Assembly: GCF_900112185.1 (NCBI RefSeq)
Contig: NZ_FOKP01000003.1
Span: 248,001-312,000 of the forward strand
Reading direction: 5' to 3'
Origin: Allobosea sp. CRIB-10
GTDB taxonomy: Bacteria; Pseudomonadota; Alphaproteobacteria; Rhizobiales; Beijerinckiaceae
DNA length: 64,000 nucleotides
Shown here in pieces: positions 55,329-62,843 of this stretch. Position 1 is the stretch's first letter. Each line of letters opens with the position of its first letter. The notes below the pieces were generated by a model. That model had not been told where the DNA came from. It searched no databases and was given only the letters and a program-made list of their open reading frames with translations. The position numbers and the translations under genes were made by a program.

Positions 55329-56509
55329 AGCCGCTTCGCCACCTCTTCGAGCATGACCTCGGTCGCGCCGCCGCCGATCGCCTGGACGCGGGCGTCACGC
55401 GCCATGCGCTCGATCGCGCTCTCGCGCATGAAGCCCATGCCGCCATGGAACTGGACGCAGGCGTACATGACTTCGTTGACCAGCTCGCCGCAATAGGCCT
55501 TGACCATCGAGACCTCGCGCGTCGCATCGAAACCCCTGGTATCGAGCCAGGCGGCATGGTGGACGAGCTGGCGCCCGGCCTCGACCTTGCCCGCGAGCAT
55601 GGCGAGCTTCTGGCGGATCGCCTGCTTGTCCCAGAGCGGGGCGCCGAAGGCGGTGCGGGTGCGGACATAGTCGACCGTCAACTCGATCGCTGCCTGCGCC
55701 TCGCCCATCGCCATGGCGCCGATCACGGTGCGCTCGTTCTGGAAGTTGCTCATGATCGCGTAGAAGCCGCGGCCCTCGCCGCCGAGCAGGTTCTCGGCCG
55801 GGATCCGGCAGTCCTCGAAGACCAGCTCGGCCGTGTCGGAGGAGCGCCAGCCATGCTTGTCGAGGGCGCGGCTGACACGGAAGCCCGGCGTGCCTCTCTC
55901 GACCAGGAACATCGAGACCGATTGCGAGGGCTTGCCGGACGGATCGGTCTTGGCGGCGACACAGTAGAGATCGGCATGGACGCCATTGGTGATGAACATC
56001 TTGGCGCCGTTCAGCACGTAGCTGTCGCCCTCGCGCCGGGCGGTGGTACGGATGCCTTTCACGTCGGAGCCGGCGTCGGGCTCGGTGACGGCGATGGCGC
56101 AGATCACCTTGCCGGCGACGATATCGGGCATCCAGCGGTCGCGCTGCGCCTTGCTGCCGGCATTGAAGACATGGACCGAGGCCATGTCGGTGTGGACCAA
56201 GGCCGTGATGGCGAAACCCGAGAAGGTCGAGCGGCCGAGCTCCTCGGCCAGCACCACCGTCGCGAGCGTGTCGAGCTCCGAGCCGCCATACTCGGCGGGG
56301 TAGCGGATGCCGAGGAAGCCGAGCTCGCCCATGCGGGCCAGCACCTGGCGAGGCACCATGCCCGCCTCTTCCCAGGCGAGACCGTGCGGCTTGACTTCGT
56401 TCGCGACGAAACGGCGCAGCTGGTCGCGGAGCGCCTCGTGCTCCTCGCCGAAATAGGGCGAGCGCAACGTCCCGCCGCCGACCGCATCGAAACTGTCCAT
56501 CGCCGCCAT
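55325..56509 (-). CDS. Acyl-CoA dehydrogenase
   Basis: This roughly 394-residue FAD enzyme oxidises an acyl-CoA ester to the 2-enoyl-CoA. AVTEPDAGSDVKGIRTTARR (FAD/substrate segment), RTAFGAPLWDKQAIRQKLAM and HGGMGFMRESAIERMARDAR are conserved. In-frame ATGs lie at 56530, 56512, 56509 and 56500. GGAG 4 bp upstream supports 56509, but the earlier ones cannot be excluded. Substrate not identified; isovaleryl-, methylbutyryl- or another short-chain CoA is possible. Confidence 0.88.
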   Translation of the reverse strand: MAAMDSFDAVGGGTLRSPYFGEEHEALRDQLRRFVANEVKPHGLAWEEAGMVPRQVLARMGELGFLGIRYPAEYGGSELDTLATVVLAEELGRSTFSGFAITALVHTDMASVHVFNAGSKAQRDRWMPDIVAGKVICAIAVTEPDAGSDVKGIRTTARREGDSYVLNGAKMFITNGVHADLYCVAAKTDPSGKPSQSVSMFLVERGTPGFRVSRALDKHGWRSSDTAELVFEDCRIPAENLLGGEGRGFYAIMSNFQNERTVIGAMAMGEAQAAIELTVDYVRTRTAFGAPLWDKQAIRQKLAMLAGKVEAGRQLVHHAAWLDTRGFDATREVSMVKAYCGELVNEVMYACVQFHGGMGFMRESAIERMARDARVQAIGGGATEVMLEEVAKRL

Positions 56510-56537
56510 CATGCTCCGCTGTCTCCGCATGAAGCTA

Positions 56538-56559
56538 GCCTACCGATCGGCAGGTAGGC
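56538..56559. promoter_or_regulatory. TetR operator upstream of the acyl-CoA dehydrogenase operon
   Basis: GCCTACC-GATCGGCA-GGTAGGC is a 22-bp inverted repeat with 7-bp arms, 8 bp upstream of the first candidate start codon. TetR proteins of acyl-CoA operons bind repeats of this TACC-N8-GGTA kind. The assignment is by position. Confidence 0.6.
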
Positions 56560-56652
56560 AACATCTGAACTTCGTCCATGAGAAGAGGGGCGACCAGCGC
56601 CCCTCCTCTCACCTCCATCTGCGCCGCATGGTTCGCCGGCTCTCGTCACGGG

Positions 56653-56931
56653 TCAGTTGCAACCGCAGCCATGCCCGCCATTGCCGATGCCGATACCGCC
56701 GCGGCCGACGCTGACCTTGTTGCCGTTGAGGATGCCGTTGCCGCTCAGCACTGCGACGTTGTTGAGCACCTTGACGTTCGAGACCGCAGCCGTGACCGAG
56801 GCCACCGACGTTACGACACCGCCGATGAGACCGCCGCCGAGAAGACCACCGCCGCGGCCGCCCTTGCCGCCGGCGAAGGCGGGGGTGACGGCAAAGGCGG
56901 CGACGGTGGCAAGAACAAACGCGTATTTCAT
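56653..56931 (-). CDS. Secreted glycine-rich mini-protein
   Basis: This 92-residue precursor starts at MKYAFVLATVAAFAVTPAFA with a Sec signal (cleavage after AFA), leaving a ~72-residue mature chain. It is very rich in Gly, Val, Asn and Ser (GGKGGRGGGLLGGGLIGG, VKVLNNVAVLSGNGILNGNK) and ends GGHGCGCN with two cysteines. No family is recognised. GGGAGAGAAAG lies upstream of the ATG. It diverges from the barrel-like protein at 57183 over an AT-rich region. Confidence 0.72.
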   Translation of the reverse strand: MKYAFVLATVAAFAVTPAFAGGKGGRGGGLLGGGLIGGVVTSVASVTAAVSNVKVLNNVAVLSGNGILNGNKVSVGRGGIGIGNGGHGCGCN

Positions 56932-57182
56932 CTTTCTCTCCCTGCTTCCGCTCCGGGGATCGAAGCGATACACACGTTTTGGTTGTATTTTATTTTTGAC
57001 GCAACCTATACACCTTGTTAACCATACTTGCTAGCCTTAACCGCAGGCAGACCGAATACAATCAGCCAATTCATACAGGTAAAAATCTATTCACTGAAAT
57101 CTATACTTTAAGCCACAGATGAATTCTTGGCTGTATTAACGGCGCATTAGGCATGATCATCTATTCTCGACTGAGAGGGGTG

Positions 57183-58364
57183 ATGTCCATGCGTCGATAC
57201 CGGTCAGTCTTTGCGCTGCTTTGCGTGATGTTCGGTGCCTTGCCAGTTGCCGCCGGCGAGGATGCGGCCGAGACCCTGGTCTCGACGGCGGTGGTGGGAT
57301 TGCGCGGCGGCTTCGATTCCAGCCCAACCAACAGCAAGGGCGAGAAAGGCAGCCCGACGCTGACCGGCTTCGTGAGCTGGAACTATCTGCGCGGCACGGT
57401 GCAGGATGGCTACGGGCTCGACCTCCTGCTGGTCGACACCCAATATGATCCACGCCAGCTTGCGGCCAGCCGCCAGAACATGCTGACGCTGAAGCACGCG
57501 ATGGGGATAGGCGATAAGCTGACCCTGCAATCCTCGCTCGCGGCCGAGAACGAGCAGACCTGGTCGCGCCGCCGCCGCAGCCTGGCCTGGCGCGAACGGC
57601 TCAATCTCAGCCTCGGTGCCTTCAGGCTCTTCGCCAATGCCGAGGCGCGGCTTTCCGCGCTGAACGAGCGCAACGTCTTCGCCTATGGCGATTTCCTGCC
57701 GCAGGACGAGAACCTCGCGACGCTCGGCATCACGCCCGGCATCGCCTGGCGCCAGGGCGACACCGAGATCGGCGTCTCCTTCATGGCGTCGCGCACGCGT
57801 TTCACCAACGGCACCGACTATCTCGGCCTGCGTCGCGACAATTACCGGCTGCAGCCGAACCTGTTCGTCTCGACCGCGCTGAAGGGAGCGACCTTCGAGG
57901 CCTCGCTCTCGCCGTTGCAGATCATCTTCCCCGACAAGGAATTCGAGAACGAGAAGACGCTGCTCTACACGGCCAAGATCCGCGTTCCCTATGAATGGCT
58001 GACGCTCGATCTGTCTTCGGGCCGCACGGTCGAGGACACCACCCTGCCCTTCGCGGTGATCAACCTGGTGACGCAGCACGAGGGCAAGCTCACCGCCCGC
58101 TTCAACGAGACGAATGCGCTCTCGCTCAGCGTCCGGCAGAAGCTCGAGGATTATCTCGGCCTCGACGCGACGACGCGGACCTCCAGCATCGGCCTCGACT
58201 ATGCCCGCGGGCTCGGCGGCGGCATGACCGCGACCGCCTCGGCCGCCTGGCGCAGGACCAAGGATACCGGGCTGGAGGCGGTGCCGGCCTTCATGGTCCA
58301 GCTCGGCCTGCAGAAGCAGCTCGACTTCAGCGAGCCGGGCAAGGGTGCGAAGAAGGGCGGGTGA
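57183..58364 (+). CDS. Outer-membrane beta-barrel-like protein
   Basis: This 393-residue protein starts at MSMRRYRSVFALLCVMFGAL with a signal peptide (cleavage after VAAG, near residue 25). The rest is a run of amphipathic strands (LTGFVSWNYLRG, GYGLDLLLVDTQYD, LNLSLGAFRLFANAEARLSA and similar), typical of a porin-like barrel, with the C-terminal strand PAFMVQLGLQKQLDF followed by a short GKGAKKGG tail. No family is assigned. GAGAGGGG lies upstream; the ATG at 57189 is an alternative. Confidence 0.6.
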   Translation: MSMRRYRSVFALLCVMFGALPVAAGEDAAETLVSTAVVGLRGGFDSSPTNSKGEKGSPTLTGFVSWNYLRGTVQDGYGLDLLLVDTQYDPRQLAASRQNMLTLKHAMGIGDKLTLQSSLAAENEQTWSRRRRSLAWRERLNLSLGAFRLFANAEARLSALNERNVFAYGDFLPQDENLATLGITPGIAWRQGDTEIGVSFMASRTRFTNGTDYLGLRRDNYRLQPNLFVSTALKGATFEASLSPLQIIFPDKEFENEKTLLYTAKIRVPYEWLTLDLSSGRTVEDTTLPFAVINLVTQHEGKLTARFNETNALSLSVRQKLEDYLGLDATTRTSSIGLDYARGLGGGMTATASAAWRRTKDTGLEAVPAFMVQLGLQKQLDFSEPGKGAKKGG

Positions 58365-58372
58365 GGCCCAGT

Positions 58373-58459
58373 CGTCATTGCGAGGAGCGAAAGCGACGAA
58401 GCAATCCAGAAAGGACAGCGCAAGCCATCCTGGATTGCTTCGCTTCGCTCGCAATGACG
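58373..58459. repeat. Palindromic repeat (family C), adjacent to family A copy 4
   Basis: CGTCATTGCGAG at the left pairs with CTCGCAATGACG at the right, and GAAGCAATCCAG pairs with CTGGATTGCTTC. It is 19 bp before family A copy 4, so two palindromic elements lie in tandem in one intergenic region. Confidence 0.85.
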
Positions 58460-58478
58460 CGAAGGCGAGGACCGCGCT

Positions 58479-58569
58479 CCGTCATGCTCGGCCTTGTGCC
58501 GAGCATCCACGTCTTTACCACCGCCCTCGATCAAGACGTGGATGGTCGGGACAAGCCCGACCATGACGG
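58479..58569. repeat. Dispersed palindromic repeat, family A copy 4
   Basis: CCGTCATGCTCGGCC arm first and GGTCGGGACAAGCCCGACC arm last; same orientation as copy 3. The convergent gene pair 57183 and 58594 flank it. Confidence 0.9.
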
Positions 58570-58593
58570 CAGTGGTTCGGTCGTCCGAAGACC

Positions 58594-59607
58594 TCAGGCC
58601 AGCTTGCCGCCGACCGCCTTTTCCAGGATCGCCCAGGCCTCGTCGCCGTATTTGCCCTTCCACTCGCCGTAGAAGCCGGCCTTCTGCAGCGTGGCCCGGA
58701 ATTCGTCGGCCTTGGTCTGGTTGATGACCATGCCCTTCGAGGTCAGTTCGGCCTGCAGGCCGGCATTGAGCTTGGCGACGTCGGCGCGCTCCAGCAGAGC
58801 GGCGGCGTCGATGTTCTTGGCGACGATGGTCCGTAGATCCTGCGGCAGCCGCTCCCAGGCGCGGCGATTGGCGAGGAACCAGAAGCCGTCCCACATATGG
58901 TTGGTCAGCGAGAGATACTTCTGCACCTCGAACAGCTTGGCGGTGGCGATGATCGCGAGCGGGTTCTCCTGGCCGTCGACGATCTTGGTCTGCAGGGCGG
59001 TGTAGACCTCGGCGAAGTTGATGCTGGCCGGGGCCGAGTCGAAGGCCTTGAACATCGAGGTCCAGAGCGGCGAGACCGGCACGCGGATCTTGAAGCCCTT
59101 GAGGTCGGCCGGGGAATTGATCGGCCCCTTGGACGAGGTCATCTGGCGGAAACCGTTGTCCCAGATCTTGTCCATGACGTGCAGGTTCGCCTTGGCGATC
59201 TGGCCACGGACGTAAGCGCCGAGCTCGCCATCCATCGCCTTCCAGACGGAGTCATAGTCCGGGAAGGCGAAGCCGATGCCGCTGACCGAGGCGTTCGGCA
59301 CCAGCGTCGACAGGATCAGTGGCGACAGCGTGAAGAACTCGACGCCGCCCGAGCGGACCTGGTTCAGCATGTCGGTGTCGGAGCCGAGCTGGTTGTTCGG
59401 GAAGATCTGGATGACGACCTTGCCGTTGGTCTCGGACTTGATCTTCTCCATCGCCTCGGTGGCGCGCAGGTTCATCGGGTGCGAGACCGGCAGGTTGTTG
59501 GCGTATTTGTAGGTGAATTCCGGCGTTTGGGCGCGGGCGATCGAGAAGGTACCGACCGTGGCGGCGGCGGTGGCGCCCTGCAGGATCGTGCGGCGTGAGA
59601 TCGACAT
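58594..59607 (-). CDS. TRAP transporter substrate-binding protein (DctP), second system
   Basis: This 337-residue protein starts at MSISRRTILQGATAAATVGT. SRRTIL is a twin-arginine motif, so export may be by Tat. The ligand-binding signature is LKGFKIRVPVSP and FAEVYTALQTKIVDGQENPLA. A family B repeat lies in the 296-bp gap to dctQM, where this gene is downstream. Ligand not assigned. Confidence 0.92.
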   Translation of the reverse strand: MSISRRTILQGATAAATVGTFSIARAQTPEFTYKYANNLPVSHPMNLRATEAMEKIKSETNGKVVIQIFPNNQLGSDTDMLNQVRSGGVEFFTLSPLILSTLVPNASVSGIGFAFPDYDSVWKAMDGELGAYVRGQIAKANLHVMDKIWDNGFRQMTSSKGPINSPADLKGFKIRVPVSPLWTSMFKAFDSAPASINFAEVYTALQTKIVDGQENPLAIIATAKLFEVQKYLSLTNHMWDGFWFLANRRAWERLPQDLRTIVAKNIDAAALLERADVAKLNAGLQAELTSKGMVINQTKADEFRATLQKAGFYGEWKGKYGDEAWAILEKAVGGKLA

Positions 59608-59754
59608 GGTGTTTCCTCCCTGAAGGTTCTTCATTGGTCAGCGCGTCCTAAGCTGGGCGCGTGAAGGCGTTTTACTCATGCTGGCGCGGGATATGCCGGG
59701 CGGGCAATCGATCGCAATGGTGGGTCGCCATGCCAAAACGGCATGTCCCATCCC

Positions 59755-59871
59755 AGCCCTCATCCTGAGGAGCCGCGCAGCGGCGTCTCGAAGGATGTTC
59801 CAGATAGTTCCGGAGCCTCCTGGAGCATCCTTCGAGACGCGATCTTGCGATCGCTCCTCAGGATGAGGGCT
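59755..59871. repeat. Palindromic repeat, family B copy 2
   Basis: AGCCCTCATCC to GGATGAGGGCT, 117 bp, with the same inner arms TCTCGAAGGATG and CATCCTTCGAGA as copy 1 (19788-19903). It lies between the second dctQM and dctP genes. Confidence 0.9.
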
Positions 59872-59903
59872 CGCGAGAGAGGCTAGCAAACTGACCCAAC
59901 CCA

Positions 59904-61814
59904 TCACAGGAACATCGTCGAGAAGGACGGGACATAGGCGATGATGGCGAGGCCGGCGAGCAGCGCCAGCAGATAGGGCCAGATCGCGCCCATCGCCTCG
60001 TCCGGTTCGACGTTGCCGATCTTGCAGGCGATGTAGAAGCCGATGCCGATCGGCGGGGTCATCAGGCCGATGTTCATCGCGGTGACCACCACCATCGAAT
60101 AATGGACGTCGTTGATGCCGAGGCTCTTGGCGATCGGGAACATCAAGGGCGCCATCAGCACGATCGCCGGCAGGCCCTCGAGCACGCAGCCGAGGATCAT
60201 GAAGACGACGACCGTCACCGCCATGAAGCTGATCCAGCCGCCGGGCAGATGCGACATTGCGGTCGCAAGATCTCGGGCGAAGCCGGTCTGTGTCAGGGCC
60301 CAGGCCATCGCCGAGGCGGTGCCCAAAATCATCAGGATCGCGCCCGAGAGCGCCGCGGTCTCGACCAGCATGCCGTAGAAGGTGCGCCAGCTGATGCCGC
60401 CATAGAGGACGATGCCGACGATCAGCGCGTAGAGCACGGCGATCGTCGAGACCTCGGTCGCGGTGGCGACGCCGCCGCCGACGGCGCTGCGGATCAGGAA
60501 GGGCAGGACGAGGGCGGGCGCCGCGACCAGCGCCGTCTTCCAGATCACGGTGAACGGCGCGCGGCGCACGCCCTTCAGCATCTCGCCCCGCGCCTTCCAG
60601 CGCGCCAGGATGGCGAGCACGAGCAGCAGCACGGTGGCGACGACGAGGCCGTTGGTGAAGAGCCCGGCGATCGAGACGCCGGCAACCGAGCCGAGCACGA
60701 TCAGCACGATCGAGGGCGGCACGGTCTCGGCCATGGCGGCGCCAGTCGAGAGCAGCGCGATCAGTTCCTTGGGCTGATAGCCGCGGCGCTTCATCTCCGG
60801 GAACAGCGCCGGCGCCACCGTCGCCATGTCGGAGACCTTGGAGCCGGAAATGCCGGAGACCAGGAAGAGCGAGCCGAGCAGCACATAGGACATGCCGGCG
60901 CGGACATGGCCGAGCAGCGAAGCCAGGAAGTCGACGATCGCCTTGCCCATGCCGGTCGAGTCGAGCACGCAGCCGAGCAGCACGAAGATCGGCACCGAAA
61001 GCAGGATCAGGCTCGACATGCCCTCGTCCATGCGCCCGATCATCACGAAGATCGGCACGCTGGTGCTGAACGACAGGAAGCAGAGCGCGCCCAGCCCGAA
61101 GCAGAAGGCGATCGGCACGCCGGCGACGAGGCAGAGGCCGACGACGCCGAGCAGGAAGATGGCGATATTGACGTAGCCCAGCGTCTTGAACACCGGCGTC
61201 AGCAGATAGAAGGCGGCTGCGACGAGACCGATCACCGCAGCCGAGATCAGGAGATCGCGCAGCGTGCAGGTTCGGACGGCATAGGTCAGCACCAGCGCCA
61301 GCATGGCGATGATGCCGAAGGCGATGGCCGAGACGCGATAGCTCGAGGGAATGTTGAGCGCCGCCGAGGTGACGTAGGATTCCTCGATGACATAGTCGAT
61401 CGCCGGCCAGGTCATCACCGCGAGGAAGGTCGCGACCGCGAGCAGACCGAAAGCGTGGGCGAGACCGCGCAGGCGCTCGGGCAGCATGCCGACGAACAGC
61501 GTCAGGCGCAGATGCTCATTGCGGTCGATCGCGATGGCGGCGCCGAGCATGGCGAGCCAGAGGAAGCAGATCGAGGCGGCCTCGTCGATCCAAACCACCG
61601 GGATCGACAGGACATAGCGCGAGGTCACGCCGGCCAGCAGAAGCGTGACGATGGCGACGAGCAGGCACGCGGCGATGATTTCGAGCGGACGCACCAGCGC
61701 CGAGCCGACGCGCTTCGGGGTATGGTCGAGACTCTCCAGGACCGCGGCGACGCCGTCGCTAGAGTTTGCGCTGGCATGCGCGCCAGCGGCCGCGCCCGTG
61801 CTTGTCTCGGCCAT
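59904..61814 (-). CDS. TRAP transporter permease, fused DctQ-DctM
   Basis: This 636-residue multi-helix protein starts at MAETSTGAAAGAHASANSSD. The N-terminal DctQ half (about 40-210; VVWIDEAASICFLWLAMLGA) is joined to a DctM half (from about 225; LFLVSGISGSKVSDMATVAP, ETVPPSIVLIVLG). GGAGGAGCGG lies upstream of the ATG. It is the upstream gene of dctP2. The IclR regulator diverges 153 bp away. Confidence 0.92.
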   Translation of the reverse strand: MAETSTGAAAGAHASANSSDGVAAVLESLDHTPKRVGSALVRPLEIIAACLLVAIVTLLLAGVTSRYVLSIPVVWIDEAASICFLWLAMLGAAIAIDRNEHLRLTLFVGMLPERLRGLAHAFGLLAVATFLAVMTWPAIDYVIEESYVTSAALNIPSSYRVSAIAFGIIAMLALVLTYAVRTCTLRDLLISAAVIGLVAAAFYLLTPVFKTLGYVNIAIFLLGVVGLCLVAGVPIAFCFGLGALCFLSFSTSVPIFVMIGRMDEGMSSLILLSVPIFVLLGCVLDSTGMGKAIVDFLASLLGHVRAGMSYVLLGSLFLVSGISGSKVSDMATVAPALFPEMKRRGYQPKELIALLSTGAAMAETVPPSIVLIVLGSVAGVSIAGLFTNGLVVATVLLLVLAILARWKARGEMLKGVRRAPFTVIWKTALVAAPALVLPFLIRSAVGGGVATATEVSTIAVLYALIVGIVLYGGISWRTFYGMLVETAALSGAILMILGTASAMAWALTQTGFARDLATAMSHLPGGWISFMAVTVVVFMILGCVLEGLPAIVLMAPLMFPIAKSLGINDVHYSMVVVTAMNIGLMTPPIGIGFYIACKIGNVEPDEAMGAIWPYLLALLAGLAIIAYVPSFSTMFL

Positions 61815-61879
61815 AAGGGCCGCTCCTCCCATCCGCCCGCCAGCCTGACGGGTCCATATTATGGCGAATTGCCTCGCTC

Positions 61880-61893
61880 GTTCCGGCTGGAAC
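61880..61893. promoter_or_regulatory. IclR-type operator candidate
   Basis: GTTCC-GGCT-GGAAC is a 14-bp inverted repeat between the second TRAP operon and iclR-type gene. Its position fits a regulator controlling both. The assignment is by position. Confidence 0.4.
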
Positions 61894-61967
61894 ATACACG
61901 GATCGACCGCTGTTGCAATCGCAGACGCTGCCATCTACACCTTTAATGCAGATGAGAGGTCCGCATC

Positions 61968-62843
61968 ATGGACCCAAATGCGATCGAGGAAATGCAGCCC
62001 GAGGCCCTATCGACGCCCGATCTGTCAGGCTCGCAGAGTGTCGACCGCGCTTTGCGATTGCTGGCGCTCGTCGGCCGCGAGAGCGCATCGGGCCTGCCGC
62101 TCAGCGAGATCGTCGAGGAGAGCGGCCTGAACAAGCCGACCGTCCGGCGCCTGCTGCTGGCGCTGATGCGGGCGGGCCTCGTCGAGCAGGAGGCGCGCAC
62201 GCGGCGCTACCATCTCGGCGAGGAGGCCTTCGTGCTCGGCCTGCTCTGCGGCCAGCGCCACGGCCTGCTCGACCTCGCCATGCCCAGCCTGCGGGCGCTC
62301 TCGGACACGACGCAGGACACCAGCTTCTTCTCGATCCGGCGCGACCGCTTCGTCATCTGCCTGCATCGCGAGGAAGGCACCTGGCCGGTGCGCACCCACG
62401 CCCTCCAGGCCGGCGACCAGCACCCGCTCGGGGTCGGCGCCGGCTCGCTCGCCATGCTGGCGCTGATGCCAGATGCCGAAGCCACGGCGATGATCGAGGC
62501 CAATGGTGCCATCCTCGCCGCCCGCTATCCGGCCTATTCGCCGGCGCAGCTCATCGCCGACATCGCACTGGCTCGGGCGCAAGGCTATGCCCTCAATCCC
62601 GGCCGGATCGTCACCAATTCCTGGGGCATCGGCGTCGGCGTGCGCTATCCCGACGGGCGCATCGCCGGGGCACTCAGCATCGCCGCGATCGAGTCGCGCA
62701 TGCAGAAGCAGCGCCAGGAAGAGCTCGCCGCCCTGCTGCGTCACGAGGCGCGGCAGGTCGAGGCGAGGATCGCCGCCATGCTCGACCGGCGGCAAGCGAG
62801 GCCGGCGCAAGACGAGATCAGGACAGCGGAGACGACGCCATGA
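61968..62843 (+). CDS. IclR family transcriptional regulator
   Basis: This 291-residue protein has an N-terminal winged helix (SLPLSEIVEESGLNKPTVRR-like: LPLSEIVEESGLNKPTVRRL) and a C-terminal IclR effector domain (HPLGVGAGSLAMLALMPDAE, SWGIGVGVRYPDGRIAGALS). It diverges from the TRAP operon. The ATG of the acyl-CoA synthetase overlaps its stop (ATGA), so they are cotranscribed. Probably controls uptake and use of the TRAP substrate. Confidence 0.9.
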   Translation: MDPNAIEEMQPEALSTPDLSGSQSVDRALRLLALVGRESASGLPLSEIVEESGLNKPTVRRLLLALMRAGLVEQEARTRRYHLGEEAFVLGLLCGQRHGLLDLAMPSLRALSDTTQDTSFFSIRRDRFVICLHREEGTWPVRTHALQAGDQHPLGVGAGSLAMLALMPDAEATAMIEANGAILAARYPAYSPAQLIADIALARAQGYALNPGRIVTNSWGIGVGVRYPDGRIAGALSIAAIESRMQKQRQEELAALLRHEARQVEARIAAMLDRRQARPAQDEIRTAETTP

